From Rudanella paleaurantiibacter (lineage in GTDB: Bacteria > Bacteroidota > Bacteroidia > Cytophagales > Spirosomataceae): a stretch of DNA of 64,000 nucleotides. The stretch spans positions 62,001 to 126,000 of the forward strand of contig NZ_WELI01000012.1 of assembly GCF_009184635.1 (NCBI RefSeq), in the 5' to 3' direction. Each line of letters opens with the position of its first letter. The first letter of the stretch is position 1. The notes under the pieces are model-generated. The model worked only from the letters and a program-made list of their open reading frames with translations. It had not been told where the DNA came from and made no database searches. This document shows, piece by piece, positions 51,070 through 60,976 of this stretch. The translations under genes and the position numbers were made by a program.

Positions 51070-51747
51070 ATGAAGGTACTTGTAGTAGAAGACGAGCCAA
51101 AATTGGCCTCATTCGTCAAGAAAGGATTAGAAGAGCAGCAGTGTGAAGTCGAAATGGCATACGACGGTCAAATCGGTCGGACGATGGCGCTGAGTAATGC
51201 GTACGACGTGATCATTATGGATGTGAACCTGCCTAAAATGAATGGGTTTGATGTGGTACAGTCCATTCGGCAGGAAGACATCAAAACGCCCGTACTCATG
51301 CTCACAGCCATGGGGTCGGTTGATGATAAGCTCACGGGCTTTGAATCAGGAGCCGACGATTACCTGGTGAAGCCGTTTGAGTTTCGGGAGCTGATGGCGC
51401 GGTTGAAAGCCTTGTACAAACGGGGGCATGATACCGGTCCGCAGCCCAACGTACTGAAAGTGGCCGATCTTGAACTCGATCTGAACGAGAAGGTAGCTCG
51501 CCGACAGGGGAAGCGCATTGAGCTGACAGCCAAAGAGTTTGGGCTGCTGGAATACCTGATGCGTAACCGGGGGCGGGTAGTGTCAAGGGTCGACATTGCC
51601 GAGAAAGTGTGGGATATTCATTTCGATACCGGCACCAATGTGATTGATGTGTATGTCAATTTCCTTCGTAAAAAAGTGGATAAAGAATTCTCGCCCAAAC
51701 TGATTCATACGGTGATCGGGATGGGCTACATGCTGAAAGAGGAATGA
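51070..51747 (+). CDS. OmpR/PhoB-family response regulator
   Basis: The 225-residue protein has a receiver domain (1-115) with acidic pair E7-D8, phospho-acceptor Asp51 in VIIMDVNLPKMNG and Lys in LVKPFEF. A winged-helix DNA-binding domain follows (about 130-222: KRIELTAKEFGLLEYLMRNRGRVVSRVDIAEKVW ... VIDVYVNFLRKKVD). Its stop overlaps the kinase start by ATGA, so the two are co-translated. Confidence 0.96.
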   Translation: MKVLVVEDEPKLASFVKKGLEEQQCEVEMAYDGQIGRTMALSNAYDVIIMDVNLPKMNGFDVVQSIRQEDIKTPVLMLTAMGSVDDKLTGFESGADDYLVKPFEFRELMARLKALYKRGHDTGPQPNVLKVADLELDLNEKVARRQGKRIELTAKEFGLLEYLMRNRGRVVSRVDIAEKVWDIHFDTGTNVIDVYVNFLRKKVDKEFSPKLIHTVIGMGYMLKEE

Positions 51748-53141
51748 ACATCCGCACCCGTCTGACGCTGTTGTTTACGTTGCTGGTGGCTTCCATCATG
51801 CTGCTGTTTTCGCTGTCGATTTACTATTTGTACAATCAATTTCGCGAAAACGAATTTCAACAACGTCTGGAGGATAAAGCCATGACGGCCGCCCGGCTGC
51901 TGGACGACGTGGGTCAGACCTCTAAAGATGACCTGACCACGATGGTCGCGGAGCAGGTGTCTGTGTACAATAATCAGGATAAGGAAGTTTACCGGAGTAA
52001 CCAGACAAACCCGGTGTTTGAGATTACGCCGGAGGTACGTCGGCAGGCCCGTAAAGGCGGTTCAATTCGGATTCGGGTTGATACGCTGGAAGCCGTAGTG
52101 ATGCATTACTACTCGCTGACGCACAAGCAGGACTATGTCATGGTGGCGTCGGGGTACGACCGGTTTGGTTTCAGCAAGCTTGACCGGCTTCGCGAGATTC
52201 TGTTTTTTGGCTGGCTGTTTAGTCTGATGGTTGTAGCGGTGGCGGGCTGGCTTTTTTCCAGTGATGCCCTGCGACCTGTATCCGAACTGATTGAGCAGGC
52301 TAAGGCTATTTCGGGAACAAATATTCACCGACGGCTGCGGGTAGGCCGTCAACGCGACGAACTGGCGCAACTGGCGCTCACGTTCAATGAAATGCTGCAA
52401 CGGCTCGAAGAAGCCTTTGTGACTCAGAAAAGTTTCGTGTCGCACGCGTCGCACGAACTACGTACACCCCTGGCGGTTATGATGAGTCAGATCGATGTGG
52501 CCCTTATGCAGCAGCGGTCGACGGTTGAGTACGAAGCCTCATTGAGTGAATTGCTCGACTCGGTTAAAAACATGATGGGGCTGGTAAACGGCCTGCTCGA
52601 ACTGGTGCGCGCCAACTCCGACTCGGTCACGCTCAATTATCAGCCCGTGCGGGTCGATGAGTTGCTGTGGCAAGCTCGTAGCGCCCTGTTGCTGAAACAG
52701 CCCGATTATCTGATCGAGATCGATTTTGAGAATATGCCCGAGCAGGAAGAAGACCTGATTCTGCTCGGCGAAAGCCACCTGCTGACCACGGCCTTCCAAA
52801 ACCTGATGGAGAACGGCTGTAAGTATTCGTCGGACCATGCCGTAACGGTAAGCCTGCTGTTTACACCCGATCAGGTGCAGGTTAGCTTCGTGGATGAAGG
52901 GTTGGGGATTCCGGCGGCTGATTTACCCCATATTTTCGAGCCATTTTATCGCGCTGATAATATCATGACCGTAAAAGGACATGGTATTGGGCTGGCCCTG
53001 ACCCGGCGTATCATCAATCTGCACAAAGGAAATATACAGGTTGCTTCGGTCGAATCGGTAGGAACAACGATCACGGTAACTTTTCCATTGCGGGAACCAA
53101 CTCCGGCTGTTCAGCCTCTTTTAGAAGAAACTGCCGAATAA
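51744..53141 (+). CDS. Membrane sensor histidine kinase
   Basis: The 465-residue partner of the preceding regulator has two membrane segments (about 9-30 and 152-172) enclosing a periplasmic domain of about 120 residues. A HAMP region (about 172-225) is followed by HisKA with His237 in SHASHELRTPLAVMMSQ and HATPase_c with NLMENGCKYS, DEGLGIPAADLPHIFEPFYRAD and GHGIGLALTRRI. The signal is unknown; metal or envelope stress would be typical for this CusS/QseC-like architecture. Confidence 0.94.
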   Translation: MNIRTRLTLLFTLLVASIMLLFSLSIYYLYNQFRENEFQQRLEDKAMTAARLLDDVGQTSKDDLTTMVAEQVSVYNNQDKEVYRSNQTNPVFEITPEVRRQARKGGSIRIRVDTLEAVVMHYYSLTHKQDYVMVASGYDRFGFSKLDRLREILFFGWLFSLMVVAVAGWLFSSDALRPVSELIEQAKAISGTNIHRRLRVGRQRDELAQLALTFNEMLQRLEEAFVTQKSFVSHASHELRTPLAVMMSQIDVALMQQRSTVEYEASLSELLDSVKNMMGLVNGLLELVRANSDSVTLNYQPVRVDELLWQARSALLLKQPDYLIEIDFENMPEQEEDLILLGESHLLTTAFQNLMENGCKYSSDHAVTVSLLFTPDQVQVSFVDEGLGIPAADLPHIFEPFYRADNIMTVKGHGIGLALTRRIINLHKGNIQVASVESVGTTITVTFPLREPTPAVQPLLEETAE

Positions 53142-53186
53142 CACGCGCACGCAGTTTCACAGGCAACGGCTTTTTCGAGCTTACCG

Positions 53187-54452
53187 ATGACCAACACTAT
53201 TACCCCCCTTTTACAGCAGGCTAAGCAGGCTGCTTCGGCCGTTCGTCAATTGTCCGACGAACAAAAATCGGCTTTGTTGTCGTATCTGGCTGATTTACTA
53301 CTGGCCAATACCGATTCGATTCTGGCCCAAAATGCGCTCGATCTGGCCCGTATTCCGGACGATGATCCTAAAAAAGACCGGCTTAAACTGACCGAAGCCC
53401 GCGTGGCTGATCTGGCCCGGAGCCTCAACGAAGTAGCCAACTTACCCGACCCATCGGGGCAGGTGTTGCTCGACCGAACTATTGAGAAGGGCCTGCAACT
53501 CCGCAAGCTGGCGGTGCCATTGGGGGTTGTGGGGGCTATTTATGAGTCGCGGCCCAATGTAACGGTCGATGTGGCGGCCCTGTGCCTGCGCTCGGGTAAT
53601 GCCTGTGTCCTGAAAGGTGGCAAAGAAGCTGATTTTTCGAACCGGGCACTGGTGGGGCTTATTGAACAGGCGCTGGAGGCTTTCGATATTCCGAAGGCAG
53701 CCGTAACCCTGTTGCCGCTCGATGGCGAAGGGCAACGCGGGGCGGTGGTCAATGAATTGCTGACGGCCGTCCGCTACGTAGATATTATTATTCCCCGGGG
53801 TTCGGAGTCGCTTATTCAGTTTGTGCGCAAGCACTCACTGGTACCTACCATCGAAACGGGGGCGGGTGTGTGCCATACGTATGTGCACAAAACGGCCGAT
53901 CTGGCCAAAGCCACGGCTATTGTGGTTAATGCGAAAGTAACCCGGCCGTCGGTGTGTAACTCGCTCGATTGCATTGTGGTTGATGCCGCCGTGGCAGAGG
54001 CCTTTTTGCCCATGCTCAAGCCCGGCTTTACGGAGTACAACGTCGAGGTTTTTGCCGACGAAACGGCCTTCGGTATTCTGGAGCGGGCCGGTTACCCGTA
54101 TCTGCAACGGGCACAGCCGGCTGACTTTGGCCGGGAGTTTCTGGACTACAAATGTGCGGTGCGGGTCGTGTCCGACATCGACGAGGCTCTGGCCCATATT
54201 CAATTGTACTCGTCGCGCCATTCGGAGGCTATTGTTGCCACCGATCAGATGGCGATCAACCGGTTTCTGAACGAGGTGGATGCTGCGGCCGTTTACGCCA
54301 ACGCGTCGACCCGCTTCACCGACGGGGGCGTGTTTGGTCTGGGGGCCGAAATTGGTATCTCAACCCAGAAATTACACGCGAGAGGGCCGTTTGCCCTCGA
54401 AAAATTAGTCACTGAAAAATGGGTAGTGGTTGGCGATGGTCAGGTACGATAG
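53187..54452 (+). CDS. proA: Glutamate-5-semialdehyde dehydrogenase (gamma-glutamyl phosphate reductase)
   Basis: The 421-residue enzyme performs the second step of proline synthesis, NADPH-dependent reduction of glutamyl 5-phosphate. ProA signatures are PLGVVGAIYESRPNVTVDVAALCLRSGNACVLKGG (about 110-144), IIPRGSESLIQFV, THVYVHKTAD-like CHTYVHKTADLAKA, the catalytic Cys in RPSVCNSLDCIVV, and the C-terminal STRFTDGGVFGLGAEIGISTQKLHARGP. No proB adjoins. Confidence 0.97.
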   Translation: MTNTITPLLQQAKQAASAVRQLSDEQKSALLSYLADLLLANTDSILAQNALDLARIPDDDPKKDRLKLTEARVADLARSLNEVANLPDPSGQVLLDRTIEKGLQLRKLAVPLGVVGAIYESRPNVTVDVAALCLRSGNACVLKGGKEADFSNRALVGLIEQALEAFDIPKAAVTLLPLDGEGQRGAVVNELLTAVRYVDIIIPRGSESLIQFVRKHSLVPTIETGAGVCHTYVHKTADLAKATAIVVNAKVTRPSVCNSLDCIVVDAAVAEAFLPMLKPGFTEYNVEVFADETAFGILERAGYPYLQRAQPADFGREFLDYKCAVRVVSDIDEALAHIQLYSSRHSEAIVATDQMAINRFLNEVDAAAVYANASTRFTDGGVFGLGAEIGISTQKLHARGPFALEKLVTEKWVVVGDGQVR

Positions 54453-54492
54453 ATGATGATATTGTATATTGCGGCCCATTACCGTAACTATC

Positions 54493-55383
54493 ATGAATGC
54501 CGTTCCAGAAACCCTGCTGATCGTATGGGCAACCCCTCTGTATGTACTTGTCATTGGTGCTGAAATTCTGCTGAGTCACTGGCAGCACCGTAACCTGTAC
54601 TCCTGGCGGGGTGTTTTTCAGAACCTGTACCTGACTCTGCTCAATGGGTCGCTCGATTTGCTGCTGCGGGGTTTGTACGTGGGCCTGCTGGTCTGGGTGT
54701 ATCAACGCCGGCTTGGCCAACTCACCAACCCCTGGGCGTACTGGACGGCTCTGCTATTGCTCGAAGACTTTGTATTTTACTGGCTGCACCGATTCGACCA
54801 TTTTTGCCGGGTACTCTGGGCCGTACACGTCACACATCATTCATCCGAAGAGTTTAACCTGACGACCGGTTTCCGGTCGTCGGTGTTTCAGCCTGTGTAC
54901 CGGTTTCTGTATTTTATTCCGCTCGCCCTATTGGGGTTCCGGCCTGAAGATATTCTGGTGATGTATTCGGCTACCCAAATCTGGGGGATTCTGGTGCATA
55001 CGCAGTACGTGGGTAAGCTGGGTTTTCTCGAATGGTTTCTGGTGACTCCCTCGCATCACCGGGTGCATCATGCATCGAACCTTCAGTATCTGGACCGGAA
55101 TATGGGCATGTTCCTGATTGTCTGGGATCGGCTTTTTGGCACCTTTGCCGAGGAAGACCCCGCCGAGCCGGTACGCTACGGGCTGACCACCAATATCACC
55201 GATCATTCGCCCGTCAATCTGGTTTTCCACGAATGGAAAAAGCTGGCCGATGACCTGCGGAAGCCGGGTCCACTTACTCAAAAGCTCAAGTACCTGTTTG
55301 CCCCGCCGGGCTGGAGCCACGACGGCAGCTCGTTGACGGCTGCTCAGATGCGCCAACAGCAGGCGCTTGTAGACAGTCAGTAA
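54493..55383 (+). CDS. Sterol desaturase/fatty acid hydroxylase-family membrane enzyme
   Basis: The 296-residue membrane protein has four to five hydrophobic segments and the eight-histidine di-iron motifs of the family: HRFDH (about 95), HVTHHSS (about 115) and HHRVHH (about 190). Members hydroxylate or desaturate lipids; the substrate is unknown. ATG 54493 (MNAVPETLL) was preferred over 54469. Confidence 0.88.
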   Translation: MNAVPETLLIVWATPLYVLVIGAEILLSHWQHRNLYSWRGVFQNLYLTLLNGSLDLLLRGLYVGLLVWVYQRRLGQLTNPWAYWTALLLLEDFVFYWLHRFDHFCRVLWAVHVTHHSSEEFNLTTGFRSSVFQPVYRFLYFIPLALLGFRPEDILVMYSATQIWGILVHTQYVGKLGFLEWFLVTPSHHRVHHASNLQYLDRNMGMFLIVWDRLFGTFAEEDPAEPVRYGLTTNITDHSPVNLVFHEWKKLADDLRKPGPLTQKLKYLFAPPGWSHDGSSLTAAQMRQQQALVDSQ

Positions 55384-55415
55384 TCGGTGTTTTTAGCGAG
55401 AATTAGCCTGTGCTT

Positions 55416-57791
55416 TCAGCGCAGCACAACTACTTTACCGCGAATGGTTTCGTAGCCGGGGGCCGGTTTCAGTACAAATACGTATGGGCCTTCGGGGAGG
55501 GGTTGCCCCTGGAATGTGCCATCAAATGGCGACTGGTACCCGTTGTTCGACCAGTACACGACCTCGCCCCATCGGTTGAAAATTGTCAGTTCGGCTTTGG
55601 TGAATCCTTCTACGCCTTTCAGTTCCCAGACGTCGTTTTGTCCGTCGCGATTGGGCGAAAACGCGTCGGGTATCCAGATGCGCGAAAACACCCGCACCCG
55701 CACCGTGTCGCGCGCTTCGCACAATCCTTCATTGCGCACTCTGAAATAGTACGTCGTGTCGTGCTGAATATCCACAATGTCGAGCTGGGCCGAACGCGAG
55801 TTACCCAGGAACGCGGTGGGTTCCCACCAGAACTGATTGGGCGAACCAGTCAGCTCGGGGTCTACGGTAAAGGTGTTGCCCCGCCAGGTTTTGATCGTGT
55901 CGGGCAGGCCAATGGTTGGGATGGGGGCTACGAGGGCATTCTGCCGGGCCGCCACGCCCTCGCACCAGGGCGCAGGCCGTACTGTGTAGGTGAGCGCATG
56001 AAGCCCAACCCCAGCCGCAGCAGGGCTAAACTGTCCTGTAGCGGGGTCTGAGGGGGCAATGCCCGTACCCGCAAATACACCTCCGTCAGGTTTGCCCGTG
56101 AGCCTGAGGGCCGGGGCTACAGTGCCGCAACTGGGTGGAACGGGTTCCAGCGTAACGGTAATGGGGGGGACCTGCCCAATAGCCAATGGGGCTGAGGTAC
56201 CTTCGCAACCGTACTCGTCAATGGCGGTGAGGCTGTATGTTCCCGCCGTTTGCGCGTCGAAGGCAGCGGCCGAATGGCTCAGCGACTGCCCGTTTTGCTG
56301 CCATCGGTAGTTGACTCCGCCCCCAGCGATGAGGGCAAGCGAGGTGCCGGGGCAAATAGCTGAGGCCGAACTGCTGAGAGTAGCCTGCACCGGCGCCGAC
56401 CGAGCCACGGTGCGCTCCTCTGACCGAACCCGGCAGCCGTAGATCGTGTTGGTTACCTCTACCTGAAACCGGCCGGGCTGTTCGGTTGTAAAGGTAGGTT
56501 GTACGGCTCCTGCCCGAACTTGCCCGTCCACAAACCATCGGTACGTCTGGTTGTCGCTGGCCGGCACGCTAAAACTCATGGTGCCTGTAGTGGGACACAG
56601 GTGGCCGCTGCTACTCAGTTGGGTGCCTACATCCACTACCGTGACCGTCAGCGCCTGTGATTTGCTCGACTGCACACAGCTTGTTTTCGACGATACCACC
56701 ACCATATAGCTGCCCGGCATTCGGGCTTCCAGCGTCGGGAGGGTATCGCCGGGCAGGTTCAGGCCGTCGCGCTGCCATTGGTAAAACCAGGTAGGGTCGG
56801 TATTGGCCAGAAGTGTTAGCCCCGTATTGGGGCAGATGGTGAACGAGGAAGCTGTGGCCGGTTTGTTCTGAGCACGAACCAAAGCTTTGGGCAGACTCAC
56901 AGGGGGGCAATCGACCACCAGAAACTGAAAGTCACGCCGAACCTCGCCAATAAGCTGCCCGTTTCGGTATTCCTCTACCTTCACCGCAAACACAAATAGC
57001 CCCTGCGAGCTGGCCGTAACGGTTAGTTCGCCGGTGGTTGGGTTGACTCGTAAGGCGGGTTTGCCCGGAATGGCATTGTCAGAATCATAGCCCGGTGCCC
57101 ATACGACGTCGGGGTAGGGCCCGGCCGATACGTTGTTGGTATTGTTGTTGCCCGACCCCAGTTGGTTCAGGGGCGACACGAGCGAGTAGCGTAGTTGGTC
57201 GCCGTCGGGGTCGGTGCCTCCGAAGGCAAACGTAAACGGGTCATTGATGCAGATGTATTCGCCGTTGATTGCCGGAAACCGGGGCGAACTGTTCAGAAAA
57301 GGGCTTCCGTTGCGCAGCAGGGGTGGAAATTCCAGATAAAACGTGTAGCCCGTGTTTACCGGGTTCATGATGTTATCGATACCATCGTTGCGGTTGCGGG
57401 TCTGGTACGAAATGTAGTACCCAAGAGGGTCGCTGTAGGTGAGCGGGTCAAGGTTGATTTCGGCACTAAACGTAGCCACGATAAAATTGAGATTTCGCTG
57501 CTCGGCACACCGCTCGTTGGCAAACACCAGAGGTTGCCGGGGACCACTCTGGCTGGTGGTGAAAATAAGCATCAGGAAATTATCGCGTTTCCGGTAAATG
57601 CCTAACCGCCCACCGCCCTGCTGGTTGCCACGCGCATTATTCTCCAGGTAATTGGTGACTGTAATCAGATAGCGGCCGGGCGAAGTGTCCAACGCACGCA
57701 TTTCCAGATGCCCCCCTACCTGATGCGTAGCAAAGCTGCTGCCTAACAAACCCAGACTGCACCACAAAAGAACGTAAATTTTCAGACGCAT
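55416..57791 (-). CDS. Large exported protein with gliding-motility (CHU_C/T9SS) C-terminal domain
   Basis: The 791-residue protein starts with a signal peptide (about 1-21, ending GSSFA). The middle has several Ig/PKD-like repeats, seen as recurring CPNTGLTLLA, CPTTGTMSFSV and CPGTSLALIAG starts with YQWQRDG, YRWFVDG and YRWQQNG. The end (about 705-791) is a CHU_C domain: IWIPDAFSPNRDGQNDVW, FNRWGEVVYWS, PLPEGPYVFVLKP. Such C-termini direct secretion by the type IX system and surface attachment. An adhesin or matrix role is likely; no catalytic domain was seen. Confidence 0.9.
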   Translation of the reverse strand: MRLKIYVLLWCSLGLLGSSFATHQVGGHLEMRALDTSPGRYLITVTNYLENNARGNQQGGGRLGIYRKRDNFLMLIFTTSQSGPRQPLVFANERCAEQRNLNFIVATFSAEINLDPLTYSDPLGYYISYQTRNRNDGIDNIMNPVNTGYTFYLEFPPLLRNGSPFLNSSPRFPAINGEYICINDPFTFAFGGTDPDGDQLRYSLVSPLNQLGSGNNNTNNVSAGPYPDVVWAPGYDSDNAIPGKPALRVNPTTGELTVTASSQGLFVFAVKVEEYRNGQLIGEVRRDFQFLVVDCPPVSLPKALVRAQNKPATASSFTICPNTGLTLLANTDPTWFYQWQRDGLNLPGDTLPTLEARMPGSYMVVVSSKTSCVQSSKSQALTVTVVDVGTQLSSSGHLCPTTGTMSFSVPASDNQTYRWFVDGQVRAGAVQPTFTTEQPGRFQVEVTNTIYGCRVRSEERTVARSAPVQATLSSSASAICPGTSLALIAGGGVNYRWQQNGQSLSHSAAAFDAQTAGTYSLTAIDEYGCEGTSAPLAIGQVPPITVTLEPVPPSCGTVAPALRLTGKPDGGVFAGTGIAPSDPATGQFSPAAAGVGLHALTYTVRPAPWCEGVAARQNALVAPIPTIGLPDTIKTWRGNTFTVDPELTGSPNQFWWEPTAFLGNSRSAQLDIVDIQHDTTYYFRVRNEGLCEARDTVRVRVFSRIWIPDAFSPNRDGQNDVWELKGVEGFTKAELTIFNRWGEVVYWSNNGYQSPFDGTFQGQPLPEGPYVFVLKPAPGYETIRGKVVVLR

Positions 57792-57870
57792 AGGCTTAGC
57801 AGGGGGAGGGGATGTGCTAAGCTAATTTACGTGAAAATCAGCAAGTTCGTTGCGCCAATTTTGTTTTTAA

Positions 57871-59346
57871 TTACTTACTGGCAAGCCCGGCCTGAAGAGC
57901 TCTGAAACGCTCGAACGTTTCCTGGTAAACCCGGTGGTGCTCTGGATTTGGTTCGTAGGTTTTACCGAAGCTCACACTGCCTGCGGCTATATCGAGTGAG
58001 GGGTAATGTCCCGTAGCAGTCAGAGCAAGCAAAATAGCCCCTACGGCTCCGCTTTCGTTGCTGGCGTTGAGCCGTACGGGTACCCCGGCAATGTCGGCCA
58101 GCATCTGCACCCAGAATGCCGACTGGGCAAATCCGCCGTTAGCATGGATGACGTGCGTTGGGCCGGTATAGTCGCCCAGGAGTTGATTGATGCTCCAGAG
58201 GTTGAACAAGACTCCCTCAAGGGTAGCCCGGACAAAATGAGCCTGCGTATGTAGCCAGTCGACGTGGTGAAACGCCCCGCGAACGGCCGCATCCCAGAGC
58301 GGAGCCCGCTCGCCTTGTAAGTAGGGCAAAAACAAGAGCCCGTCGGCCCCGGCACCCATTTGGGCGGCCTGCGCCAGTACAGCCTCGGGTGTTTGCTGTG
58401 TAAACTGTTCGGCCAGCCATTGCAGCACATTGGCCCCATTGTTGGTCGGCCCCCCCACCACATAGTAGCCTTCGGTCAGGTGGTAACAGAACAACCGGCC
58501 CTGCGGGTCGCGTAGGGGTTGCCGAACGGTTTGCCGAATGGCCCCGCTCGTACCAATGGTGAGCGTTGTCATGCCCGGTGCTACGGCCCCGGCCCCCAGG
58601 TTGGCCAGACAACCGTCGGAGGCCCCAATAAGCAATGAGGTACCGGGTTCCAGACCTGTATGGGCGGCACTCGACTCGAGCAAGGGGCGAATGTGCATCG
58701 TGGGTACGGGTGTCGACAGTTGCGTATCGGCAATACCTGCTACCGAGAGAGCCAATGGGCTCCATTGCCGGTGTTCCTGGTCGAAGAGGCCGGTAGCGGT
58801 AGCCATCGAAAAATCAACGTCGTACTCGCCCGTCAGCCGAACCCACAAGAATTCTTTGATACTGATAAAGCGGGCGGCATCCCGGATGAGATCGGGCTGA
58901 TGGTGCCGCCAGAAAGCGAGTTTGCACAGCGGAATCATTGGGTGAATAGGCGTACCGGTTTGCTCGTAAATGGCCTGCCCCAGCGCGGCCTGATGCGTAC
59001 GCAGCGTGCGGGCTTCGGCCTCGGCCCGGTTATCGGACCAGAGCAGGGCATGGGTGAGGGGTTTTCCCGCAGCATCGACGGCCATCAAACTGTGCATGGC
59101 AGCACTAAATGCCACTACCCCGACTGTTGCGCCGGCCTGCTGTACGGCCTGCATCAGCTCGCGCATGACCTCGCCAAAGGCCTGCCAGATAGCTTCCGGG
59201 TCTTGCTCCGAATAACCCGGTTGAGGTTGCAGGGTATGCAACGGCCGCGATGCGTGAGCCAGAATCTGGTCGGAATGGGGCTCGTAGGCGATGGCTTTGA
59301 CGTTGGTAGTGCCAATGTCGGCGCCAATGGTGAGGGTTGTAGGCAT
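57871..59346 (-). CDS. FGGY-family carbohydrate kinase (gluconokinase/xylulokinase-like)
   Basis: The 491-residue protein starts MPTTLTIGADIGTTNVKAIAY with the FGGY N-terminal phosphate loop, then has AALWSDNRAEAEA-like HALLWSDNRAEAEA, LIGASDGCLANLGAGAVAPG with the catalytic Asp, GTSGAIRQTVRQP, LPYLQGERAPLWDAAVRGAF and HANGGFAQSAFWVQMLADIAGVPV. The pattern is nearest to gluconokinase or xylulokinase; the substrate is not proven. ATG 59346 was chosen because it gives the family N-terminus and follows a -7 box; the frame is open to 59454. Confidence 0.9.
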   Translation of the reverse strand: MPTTLTIGADIGTTNVKAIAYEPHSDQILAHASRPLHTLQPQPGYSEQDPEAIWQAFGEVMRELMQAVQQAGATVGVVAFSAAMHSLMAVDAAGKPLTHALLWSDNRAEAEARTLRTHQAALGQAIYEQTGTPIHPMIPLCKLAFWRHHQPDLIRDAARFISIKEFLWVRLTGEYDVDFSMATATGLFDQEHRQWSPLALSVAGIADTQLSTPVPTMHIRPLLESSAAHTGLEPGTSLLIGASDGCLANLGAGAVAPGMTTLTIGTSGAIRQTVRQPLRDPQGRLFCYHLTEGYYVVGGPTNNGANVLQWLAEQFTQQTPEAVLAQAAQMGAGADGLLFLPYLQGERAPLWDAAVRGAFHHVDWLHTQAHFVRATLEGVLFNLWSINQLLGDYTGPTHVIHANGGFAQSAFWVQMLADIAGVPVRLNASNESGAVGAILLALTATGHYPSLDIAAGSVSFGKTYEPNPEHHRVYQETFERFRALQAGLASK

Positions 59347-59394
59347 GAACAAACGGGTTGGTACGCACCCGGCGTATAGTGTACTCCGGTTGGC

Positions 59395-59402
59395 CAAAAA
59401 TA
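59395..59402 (-). promoter_or_regulatory. -7 box for the FGGY kinase gene
   Basis: CAAAAATA on the plus strand is TATTTTTG on the minus strand, an exact TAnnTTTG, 49 bases before ATG 59346. Confidence 0.55.
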
Positions 59403-59441
59403 AGCAATGTAGCCTGGCAAACGTGAATAAATGCCCTGTAT

Positions 59442-59483
59442 AAAACAGCCGCACCCGACCCCTGAGAGGGAGCCGGGTGCGGC
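59442..59483 (-). terminator. Intrinsic terminator after the propeller gene at 59518
   Basis: On the minus strand GCCGCACCCG (59474-59483) pairs with CGGGTGCGGC (59448-59457), followed by TGTTTTAT. It separates this gene from the FGGY kinase. Confidence 0.8.
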
Positions 59484-59517
59484 AAGGGCTAATTCCCGAT
59501 TACTAGTGCGGTGACGC

Positions 59518-60795
59518 TTACGGAATTACCTTGATAGCATGGCAACCGCGGGTCAGGCTGATCCGGCCGGCCTGCTTGGTGAGGGTCGGCTTGTCGCCCT
59601 TGGTTACTTTCCAGAATTCAATACCGCCATTCCGCATTCCGTAGTCGAGGTATTCGGGTACGGCTACGGCAATAGCATCGCCCGAGCGGTCGAAGTCAAC
59701 GCTCTGGGGAGCAATGCCTTCAAACGGATAATCGGCCGACTGGGTCAGCTTGCCGTCTTTGCCGAGTGCGTACACTGTCAGGGAGCTTTTAGCTACGGCT
59801 GCGTTGCCAAACGGCTGGTACGACTGACCAGCGTTGACCACAACTACTACCGAACCGTCGGGGCTAATGGCTACGCTCTCGGGGCCTTCACCCGTAGCGG
59901 CCTGCGACAGGATTTTGTGTTCGCCCGGCGTATCGTCGGTGCTGAACTGAACGGCGAACACCTCGCCCGCCCCCGTGCCCGAAGCATTGGCGGCTTTCTT
60001 AGCGTCGACGAGCACAAACACGCTGCCGTCGGCGTTGAATTTACCCGTGCCGGGCATAGCACCTACCTTAATGGTTTTGCCGTGCGGAACCAGGTTTGGC
60101 TTTTTGGTAGCATCAAGGGCGTATTTCATCAGACCCACTTCCTGCGAGCCGGCAATGGTGTAGGACACAAACTGCCCACCCGGATGCCAGGCCAGATCGG
60201 TAATGACCGCGTTGGGCACCGGCGATGCTGCCGTCAGGATCCGTGTTGGCTTGCCGGTACCGTCTACTTCTACAATCCGCAGCTCTTTACCAGGATCAGC
60301 CGAGGCTACGATCAGGGCGTTGCCGGTTGGGTTGATGGTAACGGCCGTTGGGTTTTGGCCCACAGCAAAACCGTATTTCAGGGCGGGCTTGCCCGCGCTC
60401 AGGTCAACGGTAAACATTTTGGTACTGGCAGGCAGGCCGCTCAATCCACCTTTAAGCGAGGTAAGGCTGTCGCCGGTTTGGCCACGGCCTTCGACCACAA
60501 ATGCCAGGCGGCCGTTGTTCGATACAGCGAGTACTTTATCGAACAGGGCCATGCTGTTCGAAATGACTGAGGTGTTGATGTTGCTGCCACTCCGGTCGAG
60601 CGGAAAACCAATGGTGGTTAGGGCATCTTTGGTGAACTTGTCTTTGAGCAGGTTCCCGTCAACCATGGCCGACGCGGCCATATCGGCATCTGAGAGGGCT
60701 ACAATACTTTTGGCCGTGAACTGAATCGGACCTTGCTGGGCCATCACGCCAGTGGCCAGTAAGGACAGAGCAAGCGAAATACCTTGTTTTTTCAT
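59518..60795 (-). CDS. Exported beta-propeller protein
   Basis: The 425-residue protein has a signal peptide (about 1-19, ending GVMA), followed by repeated WD/YVTN-like motifs: PTAVTINPTGNALIVASADPGKELRIVEVD, DLAWHPGGQFVSYTIAGS, GPESVAISPDGSVVVVVNAGQSY and APQSVDFDRSGDAIAVAVPEY. This suggests a seven-bladed lactonase-like or LVIVD-type propeller in the periplasm or at the surface. No catalytic residues can be assigned. ATG 60795 was chosen over the frame start at 60834, which lies upstream of the -7 box. Confidence 0.75.
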   Translation of the reverse strand: MKKQGISLALSLLATGVMAQQGPIQFTAKSIVALSDADMAASAMVDGNLLKDKFTKDALTTIGFPLDRSGSNINTSVISNSMALFDKVLAVSNNGRLAFVVEGRGQTGDSLTSLKGGLSGLPASTKMFTVDLSAGKPALKYGFAVGQNPTAVTINPTGNALIVASADPGKELRIVEVDGTGKPTRILTAASPVPNAVITDLAWHPGGQFVSYTIAGSQEVGLMKYALDATKKPNLVPHGKTIKVGAMPGTGKFNADGSVFVLVDAKKAANASGTGAGEVFAVQFSTDDTPGEHKILSQAATGEGPESVAISPDGSVVVVVNAGQSYQPFGNAAVAKSSLTVYALGKDGKLTQSADYPFEGIAPQSVDFDRSGDAIAVAVPEYLDYGMRNGGIEFWKVTKGDKPTLTKQAGRISLTRGCHAIKVIP

Positions 60796-60831
60796 GCTGA
60801 ATTTGGTCAGTTTACTAATTGGGGTTTCCTG

Positions 60832-60839
60832 CAAAAATA
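60832..60839 (-). promoter_or_regulatory. -7 box for the propeller gene
   Basis: CAAAAATA on the plus strand is TATTTTTG on the minus strand, an exact TAnnTTTG, 37 bases before ATG 60795. Confidence 0.55.
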
Positions 60840-60976
60840 ACCGAAATGGGCAGAGTTAAAACGACGGCGGGTGTCCAAATCCGTTTTTCTCAACACGATT
60901 TTTGGGCTTTGGGCTGATTCACCAAATTTTATTAAGAGAATAAACCTGAATCCGGGTCGGCTGGTCCCTGGATGCC

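Noticed and set aside
59539-60570. 343-codon plus-strand frame opposite the beta-propeller gene
   Set aside because: Antisense shadow; the minus-strand frame has a signal peptide, a -7 box and repeat structure.
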